Positions 23,885 through 35,435 of a DNA stretch of 64,000 nucleotides are shown here, piece after piece. The position numbers and the translations under genes are program-made. Within the stretch, counting starts at the first letter, position 1; every line of letters begins with the position of its first letter. This stretch comes from Tenodera sinensis (taxonomy: Eukaryota; Arthropoda; Insecta; Mantodea; Mantidae), in NCBI GenBank assembly GCA_030765045.1, contig CM060962.1, positions 263,723,647-263,787,646 of the forward strand, written 5' to 3'. A model generated the notes under the pieces. That model saw nothing but the letters and a program-made list of their open reading frames with translations, had not been told where the DNA came from and made no database searches.

Positions 23885-24559
23885 CCAGCTGGAAGGGAAG
23901 TCATTACGTTAATTTAAACCAGTGGTAGATCTCGGTATTTGGAACACATTTTGTATTTTACGTTTTTGTCTCTGACCATTTCCTATGGAGATATTTTAGT
24001 TGTGTCGAAAACAAGCTGGCAACACTGCAGATTGTGTGGGTGGTCAGCTTCCCTAGCTCAGTACATAAACACCGTAATGGTGCGCCTAGAAAACTAACTC
24101 ATACCCTGCCTTGTCCTTCCGTGTTTACTGTGCGAGTGTAGGCTAATCACAAGCGTTAGCTCCCAAAACATTAAACTAAAGCGAAATCTGTTTACATCCA
24201 CAAACCAGGTCAATTCCCTGACCAACCTCAAAGCAACGTTGTCGAGTTACGTCACCTCTGAAAGAGCAGCTCAGAGTATTCATTCACGTCTTTTAAGTGA
24301 TTAATTATTTTGAAACCCTGTGTGATGTCCCATAATTACTATTGAAGCTATGTCAGAAATAAGTTAGTCTACGCATCCTATACGTAAAATACTGTTATCT
24401 GCGTGCATTCTTGTGTAATTACGCATCCAATTTGGATCAGAAAATATGTATGTTTTAGAAATCGGCTGATCGAGGAACAAAATGCCATTGAACTTTTTGT
24501 TTGTAATACTTCTATGAAGCACATATTAGAAGGAATGCAATAAATTCCCGTCCATCCTG
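23885..24559. mobile_element. Second copy of the MITE-like element, 675 bp
   Basis: Colinear with 22641-23224 over its whole length (shared blocks include gtcgaaaacaa, tgtttactgtgc, ccctgaccaacctca, tgtgatgtcccataattact) but with about 90-100 extra bases near 24375-24485. The ends are ccagctggaagggaagtcat and, on the reverse strand, caggatggacgggaatttat. The flanks are TATA and TATG. Confidence 0.7.
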
Positions 24560-24959
24560 TATGGATATATATAAACCAGCGAATAGCTAATAGGAAACAT
24601 GTGTAACTTGGATAGCTTTAAAATAATAACGAATACACCAAACGTTGAAAGTCGTTATATAAAAATTGGCTTCGTTAAGCGTTGTAAGCGAAACACTGTT
24701 ATTGGAATGAGCGGAAGCTGAAGCACTATATAGTGCAGCGGAAGATAACAATACGGGAAAATAATTCGAGCTCTTAACTAACCTCTTTCTCTGCTACAAA
24801 TAAAAGTATTGAATATTTTTTTTATGGGAAGTTAGCTCTGGTTTCTGATACCTATCATATCTGTGGCTTAAGATTGACAAAAATAAAGCACCTACATTCT
24901 GCTCATAATATTTGATTTGATTTTTATATTTACTCTGAACGCGTCTTCCTTGACAAAGC
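24560..24959. other. No recognisable gene
   Basis: AT-rich, about 400 bp, no feature that I can support. Confidence 0.35.
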
Positions 24960-25515
24960 ACTGAAAAATGTATCTCAGTGACAACAGATAGATGAAAAAT
25001 GGCCGATACCACAGCAATATTGCTAAAATAAATTTTGTGTTTTGAAGATATTTACAATGATTTTGTTGTAAATTTTATCTATCTCTTAAGGTTTACCTGT
25101 CATACAAAAGTATGTATAACTGGGTCCAAAAGAAGGATCTTCGCAGGCTTTTGCCAGATAATTTAAAACAAAACTCCTTATAATCATTTTTGAGAAAATA
25201 AAACATTTCCAAAATGTTTTCACATCAAGGGCTATTTGGGTGGGGGAATTTTCTTGAAAATTTTCGTTTAACACTCTGAATTGGAATAGTTTTGATAGGA
25301 GTTTTCGTTTTTGAGCTACGATGTTCACAGCACGGAAAACTATCCACCAGCTGACTAACCAATCGCGCACACATCCGATCTTTGTCTAAAATGCCCTTTT
25401 TGGGTTCAGGAGGGCTCATAACATTTATTTGCGGTGAAATATTGAAATGGAATATTTTGATAAAATAATGCGTTCTCTACCTATGAGGTACGTGGTAGGA
25501 AAAGTAAAATATGTA
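24960..25515 (-). repeat. Family R, B+A copy
   Basis: The B blocks tctatctcttaaggtttacc and atcatttttgagaaaat are followed by ggaattttcttgaaaatttt and A blocks (gatgttcacagcac, gttcaggagggctcataaca). The microsatellite is replaced by non-repetitive sequence. Confidence 0.65.
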
Positions 25516-25917
25516 TTTCAAAGCGAACGGATAACAAAGGGTATCTCAGAAATGGTTTACGCCACAAGGATGGCATAAATTGTGTGCTTAAATGAGATCT
25601 CCAGTTTTTGTTTATACGATTTTTTTTCTCTCTTATGGCTTACCAGTTATGTAAAAATCAGTCATAAAGAAGAGTACAACATCAATTGCCAGAAAGTTCA
25701 GAATGTACGTTTTATTTTCATGCAATACCTTAATCCATTTATGAGAAAATTAAAAATAACAAGAACTTTTTCCTTGTAAAGGGTAGTTTTGTGTGATAGA
25801 ATGTTCTTGTAGATGTTCATGTTGCGTCATTAGAGGAGGCTGAATTTAAAACACCAAGTTTGGTGTTTTCGTTATATTGTTCAAAAACAAGAAACACATA
25901 CAGTGACACACACATAC

Positions 25918-26390
25918 ACCAAGCAGGTTGACTCAGGCGGTAACACTGTGACCCGTGGAAGGTTCTATTCCCGCGGTTGGCCTTCCTGACCTTGGGTATT
26001 TTCGGGTTTTTTCCCGGATCACTCAGGTGAATACTGGGAAGGATATTTACCTTACATTCGCCGTTTCACTCTCTTTCATTTTATTCTCTCTCTATCCGAT
26101 CTTTCCAGGTTGTAGCAGTCAGCAGGGTTGCGGGTAGGTTGTGCTGCGGTGGAGTTTGCAGTCTGGAAATACGGTGTTCGGCTGAGGGGAGGCGCTGTGT
26201 TTGGTTGGCCGCCCGTCAGAAGGACTGATTGATCAGCTACAACTGGCAGGTGACGCGCTCTCTGTAGCAACCTGGAGCTCCTTCGGACTGAATAACTGCC
26301 TGCACCTGTTAGGGACCCACCGTAGTAGTTCAGGCTGTGATGCGTTTTGGCCACCTGTAGGGTACTTTCATATTATCCTACCTCCCGGGA
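25918..26390 (+). mobile_element. SINE-F, tRNA-derived, host of a nested SINE-D
   Basis: The head reads GGTTGACTCAGGCGGTAACA (A-box-like) and ggttctattccc (B-box-like). The body begins ttttcgggttttttcccgg and extends to the SINE-D insertion site. The head is close to that of SINE-B but the body differs. Its 3' limit is unclear and may continue past the SINE-D. Confidence 0.6.
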
Positions 26391-26403
26391 TCTGACGTGG
26401 CGG

Positions 26404-26633
26404 GTCGGTCTGGGTGGCTCAGTTGGTTAGACGCTGGCCTACTGATCCCAGGGTCGCGGGTTCAAACCCGGTCCAGACCGATGGTTTTTAAGTGTGCTTA
26501 AAAACGGCAGCTCCATGTCAGTAGATTTACTGGCATGTAAAAGTACTCCTGCGGGACAAAATTCCGGCACACCGGCGACGCTGATGTGATCCTGGCAATT
26601 GACAGCGTCGTTAAACAACAAAATATTTTTTTT
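26404..26633 (+). mobile_element. SINE-D, tRNA-derived, exact 13-bp TSD
   Basis: The first bases GGTCTGG can pair with CCAGACC at the end of the head, as in a tRNA acceptor stem, with GGCTCAGTTGGTTAGACGC and GGGTTCAAACCC as A and B boxes. The T stem is imperfect and a SINE body follows directly, so this is not a tRNA gene. The body contains cgggacaaaattccggcaca and gacagcgtcgttaaacaaca. The TSD tctgacgtggcgg is exact at 26391-26403 and 26634-26646. A second copy is at 38049. Confidence 0.92.
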
Positions 26634-26672
26634 TCTGACGTGGCGGAATTTCCTCCATGACGGACAGGACAA

Positions 26673-26673
<1 letters not shown>

Positions 26674-26764
<91 letters not shown>
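26674..26764. repeat. (CA)n microsatellite, 91 bp, uninterrupted
   Basis: Pure AC repeat, followed by tgcacattttccaaaaacg, the usual module A junction of family R. Confidence 0.97.
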
Positions 26765-26766
<2 letters not shown>

Positions 26767-26994
26767 CACATTTTCCAAAAACGTTATTTTTTCATATAGC
26801 TTCAAAACCTGTATTCGTGGTAAAAACCCTACTTCGAATTTTTGTATGGAATTCAATAGTTTCTGTAATAAATGCTGTAGGTAACTATTAGAGAAATTAA
26901 ATATAGGCTTTTAAAAGTTACATTTTGTATGACATTTTGAGCAAGCTATACAGACTGATTTGTGAACTAGAGTGAAAGAGGTGTGAATAAGCTT

Positions 26995-27640
26995 GTGTTG
27001 CACTCACATTACTTTCTTCACTCTTGTGCTATTCTCACAAAATATTATTCCTCTATCTTCTTCATGCTAGTCGAGATAAACATTTGCAGGAATTATCTTA
27101 TTGTTGATCTTCTTGTAGGTGCAAGGGTAATATGGGACTAGAGTAGGCTTTGAGCAATAGTCAAATTCTTTAAAGCTCTCAAATCCTGTTCCCTTTGCAC
27201 GGCCAAGAGATAAAGAAGTGAATAACGATCTTCCTTTGGAAAAGTTTAAGTACTGCAAAACTCACACAAATAAGAAGGAATATCTTCGAAATAGGAAATT
27301 AATTTAGGAATAATTTTGTTTTTAACGAGATCTACATTTATTTGTACAGTAAGATTTGTTCAATCTCTTACGGTTTACTAGTTATACAAACGTGTTCGAG
27401 AGTAAACAGGACTACATAGGTTATAGCCAGAGAATTCAAACTATATGTATATTTCATTTGCCATAAACATGGCATTTTGATGAAAATCGTTATAGTCATT
27501 TTTGAGAAAATCCAAATTTTCGAAAACATTTCCAAGCAAAGGGCAGTTTAGGGAGGAGAAATTTTGTTCAAAATATTCGTATTGATATTAAACTTAAATA
27601 CCAACACACACACTCACACACACACACACACACTCACACA

Positions 27641-27733
<93 letters not shown>

Positions 27734-27865
27734 TTTACTAAAATACTTTTCTTCGATTCATGGGGTCTCAAAACATATATTTCTGGTGAAAACTCGACAT
27801 TGCATTTTTGGGTTGAATACAATGTTTCCCCTACTTACTGTGCCTAGTAGAGGAAGTAAAAATGT
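26995..27865 (-). repeat. Family R, best intact copy
   Basis: An uninterrupted C-B-microsatellite-A copy of about 870 bp, of which 128 bp are CA repeat. The C end reads gttgcactcacattactttc. The A end reads cctagtaggaag-type hairpin sequence, then gtaaaaatg. Useful as a reference for the family. No long coding frame apart from the repeat. Confidence 0.82.
27604..27731. repeat. (CA)n microsatellite, 128 bp
   Basis: AC repeat with a few CTCA and CATA interruptions at its left end and a pure right part. It lies at the family R fixed position. Confidence 0.97.
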
Positions 27866-28176
27866 TAAAGTTGGCTGCCACCTCCTAGGAACAAACATCA
27901 TTCGCTATGATATTCTAACAAGCAGTGTATGACTAAAATCATGGGAATGTTGCCGCGGTATCCCCTACTCTCTGGGTACACAAAATAATGCAACAGCTCT
28001 GGCCATTTTGCCTCGGTATCCCCTATACACTGGGTACACTCAGCTCGGCGTTTACACAAATGGACTGGCATGATCTCCTAACAAGCAGCACGTGGAGCTA
28101 ATTTCGAATTCCGCGGCTGTATGCTACTAGACCTGTTACATAATGCAAGAGACGTTTAAGATTCCGGGGTACTCAC

Positions 28177-28399
28177 GCAGAATGCGTTGTCGTGCCAGTG
28201 ATCCGACAGTCTTGAGTTGGGCTGCCCTTGTTCGTTTTCCCTGTCTTCCGCTTCTTCTGCTGCGGCTGAGGAGGCGCTAGATGAAGACAGTGCTCCAAAA
28301 TGGCGATGGGAGGATTCCCTTTCTAGTTCCCAGCTCCGAATGTAGAGGTCTCCGGAATACACCACGCCACCAAGCTCTTCTCTTAGCATAATGTGAAAC
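28177..28399 (-). CDS. Candidate internal coding exon, 223 bp, protein not identified
   Basis: On the minus strand a pyrimidine-rich acceptor (tttctgttcatag) is followed by G at 28399. The frame stays open for 74 codons to 28177 and then meets a strong donor (gtgagtacc). The exon starts in phase 2 and ends in phase 0. The peptide begins FHIMLREELGGVVYSGD, continues LYIRSWELERESSHRHF, then a Ser/Ala run and an acidic stretch (AEEAEDRENEQ), ending DHWHDNAFC. Composition is ordinary for a protein, GC content is higher than the flanks and no repeat overlaps. No start or stop codon is needed within it. I do not recognise the family. No partner exon is evident within several kb. Confidence 0.5.
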
Positions 28400-28864
28400 C
28401 TATGAACAGAAATATTAACCCCTTAAAATATACATTATCTTACAATGTGATGGCTCTTTTGTCACCTATTTTTACTGCCTAAATGAAATATTCCACTAAG
28501 TATAATAAGAATAGTAACAAAATTAATTTTTATGAGCTTAACAATGGAGACCTTAATTTCTGAATATCCCCACGATTATACTCGTGATATGTTTAACCTT
28601 GCTTTTTTTCCCCTTGCTGAAATTACATTTGCAAACCAAATCTTGGACAGTGAAGCAATAAGAAATGAACAGCGACAATAAATAACAAATATAAGAACGA
28701 TTGTTTATACCAGGTGGCCCTGCTCATCCAGAATCGGGGTAAATAGATAACCCTTCATACGTTAAAAGAGTTGCAGAACACACCGGGGTAAATCACGGCA
28801 GTGGCGTGAGCTTGTGTTGTCCGTGATAATGAACAAGTGCAGTATAAACAACCGAAAAGGTTCT
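28400..28864. other. Probable intron or intergenic, nothing recognised
   Basis: AT-rich DNA upstream (on the minus strand) of the candidate exon. It includes the pyrimidine tract of its acceptor at 28400-28415. Confidence 0.4.
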
Positions 28865-29175
28865 TATAGTGTTTGCACTTTACTTGAAGGGAGAAAATCT
28901 GAAATTTTCTCAAATGGAAGGTTGTTATTCACTTTTTTATCTCTTGGCCGTGCAAAGAAAACGGAATTTCAAAGACTTCATTTAGAGACCAGCTTTAACA
29001 GAAAAAATAACTATAGGTCAAAACCTACCTATTCCCATATTCACGTTGCACCCACAAGCAGATATGCAATAATTTCTGCAAATGTTTTTCTGGACTACCA
29101 TGAAGAAGATAGAGGAATAATAGTTTGTAGGAATAATTAGTACAAGTGTTGAGTAATATATTGAGTGCAACACAT
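28865..29175 (+). repeat. Family R, module C fragment
   Basis: ctcaaatggaaggttgttat, then tctcttggccgtgcaaagaa, gaagaagatagaggaataat and attgagtgcaacacat. Well-conserved module C with no A or B attached. Confidence 0.7.
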
Positions 29176-29389
29176 ATGATTTTTTTCTGTTTACTTCACT
29201 TTGAGATAAACTTTTGCAGGAATAGGTAAATTACGTGTTTCATTATACATATATACAAAAGAAATAATGAACAGTAAAATATTTAAGAACTAAACGCTAT
29301 ATACTGACATTAAAATTCCATGTTCTTTCATTGCAATCGCGAGAAGCAATTCATATCGAAACTAGAAGAAAAGGAACAAGGTATTGAAC

Positions 29390-29970
29390 AATTTGAAACA
29401 TTAATAATGAATATCTCGGAAATGGCTTAGGACACAAAAGAAAATTTATTTGAGATAAATTGTGTTTTAAAGATATCTATATAAATTTGTTAGTAGTAGT
29501 TTTTCGTCTACCACTTAACAAGTACCAGTTATACAAGACTATAGAAAATATATTTGAACGAAGAGTACTCCACACACTATTCCCAGGAAATTCAAGATAT
29601 TTATTTTACTTATATGTAGTCATCTTTAACAGGTGGTATTTTAACAAAAATCCTTGGATCTATCTTTGAGAAAATTGAAAATTTTGAAAAATCTTCCATG
29701 TAACACATAGTTTGGAGTTAGATGACATTTTCGTGTAGCATCTTTGGAAAATATGAACTTAAATACCAATTTTTTTCAACACACATCTCGAATTCTAATT
29801 ATACTGTTCACACACACAACACACATGCGGGTCTTTTTCTAAAAATGCATTATTTATCCAGAAAATCTGAACACGCACATTTATAGCGAAATCTCGGTAT
29901 CGAATTTTTGGATGGAATATAATACTTCCTCTAGTTACTAGAAGCAAAGAGTAGAGAAAGTAAAAATTAG
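29390..29970 (-). repeat. Family R, B+A copy
   Basis: B from tgaatatctcggaaatggct to cttggatctatctttgag, A from tactgttcacacacacaac to agagtagagaaagtaaaaat. Only a few CA units remain. Confidence 0.7.
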
Positions 29971-30079
29971 ATTCCTACAGTCAACCAATTACTCGTAGGT
30001 AGTAATACCATCGGATATTTCAATTTCTAGGTCCCGAAAATGACCATAGAAGTTAAAGGGGACTATTCAAATGAAACAA

Positions 30080-30470
30080 TAAAAATATCATCGTGCACTC
30101 GCATGAATTTCTCCACTCACTTGTAAAGGTATTCTTGAAAACTATTATTCTTCTATCTAGTTCTTGTTAATCGAAATAAACGTTTGCAGAGATAGGTTTA
30201 TTACAATTTCCCAATAGATAAAATGGCAATAGGAGGATATGTGTAGTAGGTTTAAGCGATAGTTAAACATGTTTAGAGTTGATCCCTCTGTGGTGACTTT
30301 GAACTTCCATTCGCATGCCCAGGACATAGAAAAAAACGAACGACGATTTCTAATTTGAGAAAAGGGTATGTACTGGAAAATTGATACTAATGATAAGACA
30401 TATCTCGAAAATGGATATTTCCACAAACATTTTGACAACTGTGTGCTTTAATGATATCTAAGTTGAGCCA
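30080..30470 (-). repeat. Family R, module C fragment
   Basis: cgtgcactcgcatgaatttc, then ttaatcgaaataaacgtttg, gtaggtttaagcgatag and agacatatctcgaaaatgg. It ends at tgtgctttaatgatatct. Confidence 0.65.
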
Positions 30471-30679
30471 TGACTGCTGAAGGTGCAGATTGGTTCTGTA
30501 CTCAGTTTTAAGTGTACTGTCCCTTCTCAAAGGCTAAACATGACGTAGAGAATGGTCAGTTACAATCATAATTTTTTGGTATACCTGGATATTGCAGGAA
30601 TTATATATTACTTAACCTAGTAGAGCTTATCGAAATATATAAACACCGCATTTCTATGTACAGAGTGTGTAATTAACAT

Positions 30680-32195
30680 GGAGCCAAAGAAACCTGAAGA
30701 CAGAAGGTAATATTTCAAATAATGTTCACAATATTGTTAACAACAGATAGCCAGAATCAAACTCATCTACAGTTCCACAAGCTGTTCAGCCACTGCACAC
30801 ACTGCGCCCAGAAAGGAACAAGCCATTGTGGTTGAGGCACACGAAGATGTATTACTCAAAGGCAATAATTCGTAAACGAATCGATCCATCAAATATCGCT
30901 TTTGTTTCACGTATCTTCAATGCCGGAAACAGCATATTTTCTGCAGTCCAAAGCCGAGTGGACGAATTAACTAGTAACCCCTCCCTCCTTAGAGCAACAG
31001 CCCTTAGCAGGCCAAGGCTTACCGACCGGCCGCTGCGTCCCCCACCTCTGCCCACTGCAGGCTATATGAGCGGAGTGCAGAACTGGAGGGTGAGACGTCG
31101 TATTATTCAAGTAGCTCCTCAATTAGCCCTTCTGAGACCCAACGAGGCTGAGTGTACCCCGTGCCAGACCTCCCAGCGAGGGAAAAATCCCCACGCCGGT
31201 ACCGAGGATCAAACCCGGTTCCTCCACATCAAAGGGAGGTGCGCTACCACTGCGCTACAGAGGCGGTCAAATAACTAGTAAATATCGCAAAATATTAATC
31301 AAGGCTTCGCGGGTGTGCGATATCAAATCTTACATATCGCAAAATAATCAACAACGTGTTACCAGAATTGCGACCACTGATAACAAAGAACAAGAGGGTA
31401 CTATTGCGAAACGTGTGCCCAGTGATACCTAATTACCTAATCGAACAGTACTTACTGCAGAATGACGTCATCCCAGCTTCTGCCATAACCTACATTAGAG
31501 GCGGAATTTCAATTCCCGACTGTAATCACGTAATGAGCTTCCGTAGGCAAATGTACGTGAACGCAGAGGACTTTGACAAATTGCCTGAGTGTTTCAAATT
31601 CGATTTGAAGGAACTAGCTGCTGAATTTACCGGTCTTCGGAAATTCCAATATGCTTCTTGTGCAAGTCGGAAGGCTACTTGATTAGGCATTGCCAAGCCC
31701 TAAAGAAAACAGGTCTAGCGCAAAACAATAAGGTTAATCAGAAAACGCCTGTAAACAAATCCTTGAATCAAGCAGAGTTTCTAGCTCTAATAAAACAATC
31801 CTTTGCGATGTAATTTCTAACAGACAAACAGAATGTACCTTAGAGCTTGGTGCCTGAATCTGACATTTGTTCAAATGTCAAACAAACATGACGTATCTAC
31901 GAACTCGTAACCTTATAACTTCGTGCCTGAATCTAACATTCCTCATGTTCCCAAGAACGTAAAACCACCTAAAATCTCTCCTTTTGCTAATGTAACTCCT
32001 GAAACAGAAATAGAGTACGAAGAAGTACAAATATCTGCTAAGTTGATGCGGCCAAAATCATTACGCAGCAACAGTAGCATAAAAACCACAGTTGGTGACG
32101 AAGATGATATTTCGGAATTTTCATCAAAAAGTGTCAATGAGTTACCCACAGACAAAGAAATTACAAAAATAAATCATATAACCAAATAAAGCAAA
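30680..32195 (+). pseudogene. First ORF (gag-like) of a Jockey-type LINE, decayed and split by a SINE
   Basis: LINE first ORFs bind the element RNA. Coding traces start near 30690 and include IDPSNIAFVSRIFNAGNS at 30886-30940. After a SINE (30978-31271) the frame from about 31356 gives ITKNKRVLLRNVCPVIPNYL and MSFRRQMYVNAEDFDKLP, a block typical of Jockey-like LINE gag proteins. A zinc knuckle follows near 31640-31690 in another frame (CFLCKSEG, then a Tyr where His is expected, then LIRHC). A further open frame at 31923-32189 is probably the linker region. Several frameshifts and stops make it non-functional. Confidence 0.7.
30978..31271 (-). mobile_element. SINE-A inserted in the LINE gag, exact 10-bp TSD
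   Basis: Minus orientation. The head is at the right (reverse complement contains GCGCAGTGGTAGCGCACC and GGTTTGATCC) and the body toward the left. taactagtaa occurs at 30968-30977 and 31272-31281. The LINE frame stops at its left edge and LINE sequence resumes after it. Confidence 0.88.
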
Positions 32196-33009
32196 GAATT
32201 CCAAAACCCTCTCAAAGTTCAAGAATCGCTAATCATTGGCTAAACAGATGATAGAAAAACTGCAGTTGGCCATATCCTAGACTTCTCGCAATTTAAAAAC
32301 TTTTTGTAAAATTCCCAGGATTCAAGAAACATTGTAGAAGTTGTTTTAAATCACACTAAAAACCTTGAGCTATGCTCAGTAACGTTTATTCAGAATTTAC
32401 TAATGAAGGCTTAAAAATAGAACCTCTAGAATGGGAGAAGAACTGTTAGATGCTAACGTTATAGATAGAAACATACTCAAATAGTTACTATATGCGTCTA
32501 GACGTGGGTATTAAACCATAATAGATGTCATGACTTCAATGAAAGCGTAGGAGTTTCCAATCCCGATATGAATACCTCCAATTCCTAATGAACAAATGGA
32601 CCCATATGTGATAATTATGTCTTCGGGAGGTAAATGTTTCGGCAGATTATGCAGCACAATTTGGAGTATACGATATTAACACCATAAACGCAAAGCATGT
32701 TAGTGGCGATGCAGCCACTTACGTTAAAAACAAAGAAGAATACTAACTAGAAGCCAATACAGTGTCATTTTTCTTAACTAGTACTATTTTTATTTGCCTA
32801 GTACCACCTATGTGGACTATGACCTACTCTTTTACTCAACATAACCTTTAAAAGAGAATTTTTAATCCCAAATAAAAAAAATAAAATATTTAATGATAAA
32901 GGTAAAAATCTTTTCCATGCTAAATATATCAACTTATGTTATTTTTCTTGGTTCTAATTTAAATTCATTAACTTTTTATTTAAAGTTAATTTTTATTGAT
33001 TTATGTATA

Positions 33010-33245
33010 TTTGAGTTCGTAGAATACTTTACCATAAATCAGTTACCAAAGCCATTAATATTGTTGCGTGATTTCAATGGCTACAACAACATATGGGGGC
33101 TGCAACAATGCTGATCAACGATGTTAAATGATGGAATTATTATTAACAAACCTAGACCTAATTTTATTTAGTTCCACAGAATCAACGCATTACTCTATCT
33201 CGCACAAGAATAATAGCAGCATCGACCTAATAATATCCTCTCCTG
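33010..33245 (+). pseudogene. Endonuclease fragment of a Jockey-type LINE
   Basis: LINE endonucleases of the APE type nick the target DNA. The plus frame gives LPKPLILLRDFNGYNNIWG, matching the conserved GDFNAHNPLWG block, with Gly to Arg before DFN. It is followed in shifted frames by a stretch ending in SSIDLIISSPDIA, matching the family's S-x-IDLT-x-SP block. It probably belongs to the same LINE copy as the gag at 30680-32195, with decayed sequence between. No reverse transcriptase domain follows, so the copy is internally deleted or 3'-truncated. Confidence 0.7.
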
Positions 33246-33809
33246 ACATTGCACATTTATTTCATTTTGCAGTTTATTTGGTGCCATAAAAATGTTCAAC
33301 AAACTACCAGTGCACCCAAGAACTTCTAAGAGGATCCTGGATCGGACAGACTAGTCCCTGTGCAAAGCAATAGTTAGTGAAAATGTGCAAACATTACGAA
33401 TACCACAAACAAGTAAAGAAACTACATGCAGATACTGTAGATGAAGACCAATAATTTACTAGACACTGCAGCAATCATGAGTATACCGAAACAAAGAAGC
33501 ACTGGTATTAATGTAACCAGTTCCATAGTGGTACAACAATTTCGCTTAAATATCATTTATTAAACATATGTACATTACAAATAAAATGCATATCTTGAAG
33601 ATAAAATAAACTTCTTTAATGTTGTGGATCTGCTTTAATGTTACCAAGCTATTTTGTTGCTTTAAAATCTAATTGCTGATGACTGAATAAAAATGGATTT
33701 AATTTAGGAAAAGTCCTAGCTTTTTTCATAAACAAATTTATGCGCACGTCAGTAAACTTCCATGAGTGTTTTAATCTGATATACTAAATAGTCACTATGG
33801 AGAAAGCAG
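33246..33809. other. No recognisable gene
   Basis: AT-rich. It may contain more decayed LINE sequence, but I see no further domain. Confidence 0.35.
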
Positions 33810-34235
33810 ATTTGACGTACATATAAGTGTTTGAAAATTCTAACCAATAACAGCTCGTAAATGGCATAACAATTGCCATGAATTGTGTATTTTAACGAGG
33901 TGTACTTTTTGTCTTCCGGGGTTCACTTAGCACCGTTAGGTCCCTGAGAGGCAATTGCGAAGACCGCATAACCGCTGGGAGGGACCGAGGCTCTGACCAC
34001 GTCCCACCTCCAGTATTGCACTCCACCCATGAAGTCTGTGATAGGTAGAGGTGGGGGACGCAGCGGTAGGGCGGTAGGCCTTGTCCCGGCTGGGCTGTTG
34101 TGCCACGGGGTTACTTTTTGTCTAGTAAGGCTTTGTCTGTATCTTACGGTTTACAGTTGTAACAATTCATTCAGAATAAAGAGGATTTCACAGAATATTT
34201 CTCTTCTTATTATTGGTAACTAGTAGAGAAAGTAA
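33810..34235 (-). repeat. Family R copy interrupted by a truncated SINE-A
   Basis: The left part 33830-33913 (ccaataacagctcgtaaatgg) and right part 34112-34230 (atcttacggtttacag; actagtagagaaagtaac) are the B module and the A end of one copy. Much of B and A is deleted. Confidence 0.6.
33914..34111 (+). mobile_element. SINE-A, 5'-truncated, exact 11-bp TSD
   Basis: It lacks the tRNA head and starts within the body (ttccggggttcacttagc). It retains the 3' part through gtgggggacgcagcgg and taggccttg. tactttttgtc occurs at 33903-33913 and 34112-34122. 5' truncation fits LINE-driven insertion. Confidence 0.85.
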
Positions 34236-34279
34236 CACACTAGAAATTCAATGTTAGATGTTCCTTTACTTTGTTACAG

Positions 34280-34377
34280 GCATCGAAGATCCGGAGTTAC
34301 GATATTCCAGACTTCAAAGGAAGAGAAAAAAACAGCTCGAGATTTATACCAGTGAAAACTCCAGCACTGGATTTAAA
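34280..34377 (+). other. Possible exon (weak donor)
   Basis: A strong acceptor (ttcctttactttgttacag) precedes 34280. Two frames are open across the segment, one giving DIPDFKGREKNSSRF and the other PELRYSRLQRKRKKQLEIY. The downstream donor candidate (aaa|gtgcga) is weak. The composition is less AT-rich than the flanks. It may belong with the membrane-segment module at 35184, on the same strand about 0.8 kb away. Not recognised. Confidence 0.25.
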
Positions 34378-35070
<693 letters not shown>

Positions 35071-35183
35071 TTCATACTTGTGCTGCTTAAAATCAAATCA
35101 TCATTATCAACTGTGAAATCACGAATACTAAATGAATCAAACGTGTTTTTCTATAAATGCTTTTATTACGTATCTCCTTGCAG

Positions 35184-35340
35184 GTACATCCGCTTCCATT
35201 TATGCCATCATTGGATCTTCAGGAGGCATTCTACTGGCCTTAACAAGCATATACTCTTTATTTATGTTCATATATTCGACATGGAATTTATTATTCCGGA
35301 ACTTATTGAAGAGTTGGAGGTTATTGTCGTGAATATTTAG
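35184..35340 (+). other. Possible exon encoding a membrane segment, first copy of a repeated module
   Basis: The acceptor-like tacgtatctccttgcag ends at 35183. The next frame gives TSASIYAIIGSSGGILLALT and continues SIYSLFMFIYSTWN, hydrophobic enough for a membrane span. The same 60-bp core recurs at 35436-35497 with about 76% identity and keeps an open, similar frame (IYTIPTASGGILLTFTS). The protein is not recognised, and a repeat-derived origin is possible. Confidence 0.3.
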
Positions 35341-35435
35341 TGTTAATATTACATTGATTAACTTTAAAAGTTAATTTCGAAGAGAGATTTCGTATTAATT
35401 TGATTCTAAGTTTACATAAGTAGCCATGCACACTC

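Larger units (their letters stand above)
25530..26905 (-). repeat. Family R, copy carrying two SINEs and a long CA tract
   Basis: B starts at ggtatctcagaaatgg (about 25535). A is at 26765-26900, ending gtaactattagagaaatta. Between them lie SINE-F (25918-26390), SINE-D (26404-26633) and a (CA)n tract (26674-26764). Confidence 0.7.

Noticed and set aside
26404..26476. tRNA gene
   Set aside because: Acceptor-stem pairing is complete, but the T stem is imperfect, the anticodon arm does not fold normally, a SINE body follows directly and a 13-bp TSD encloses the unit. It is a SINE head.
26439..26884. Overlapping open frames on both strands (Cys-Val, Thr-His repeats)
   Set aside because: Translation of the (CA)n tract and SINE-D. 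The same holds for frames over 16464-16762, 27564-27932, 52084-52338, 53339-53627 and 60990-61402.
26995..27865. Family R as an LTR or LINE
   Set aside because: No TG…CA ends, TATA box, primer site, coding sequence or poly(A) tail, and insertions are not bounded by clear TSDs that I can see.
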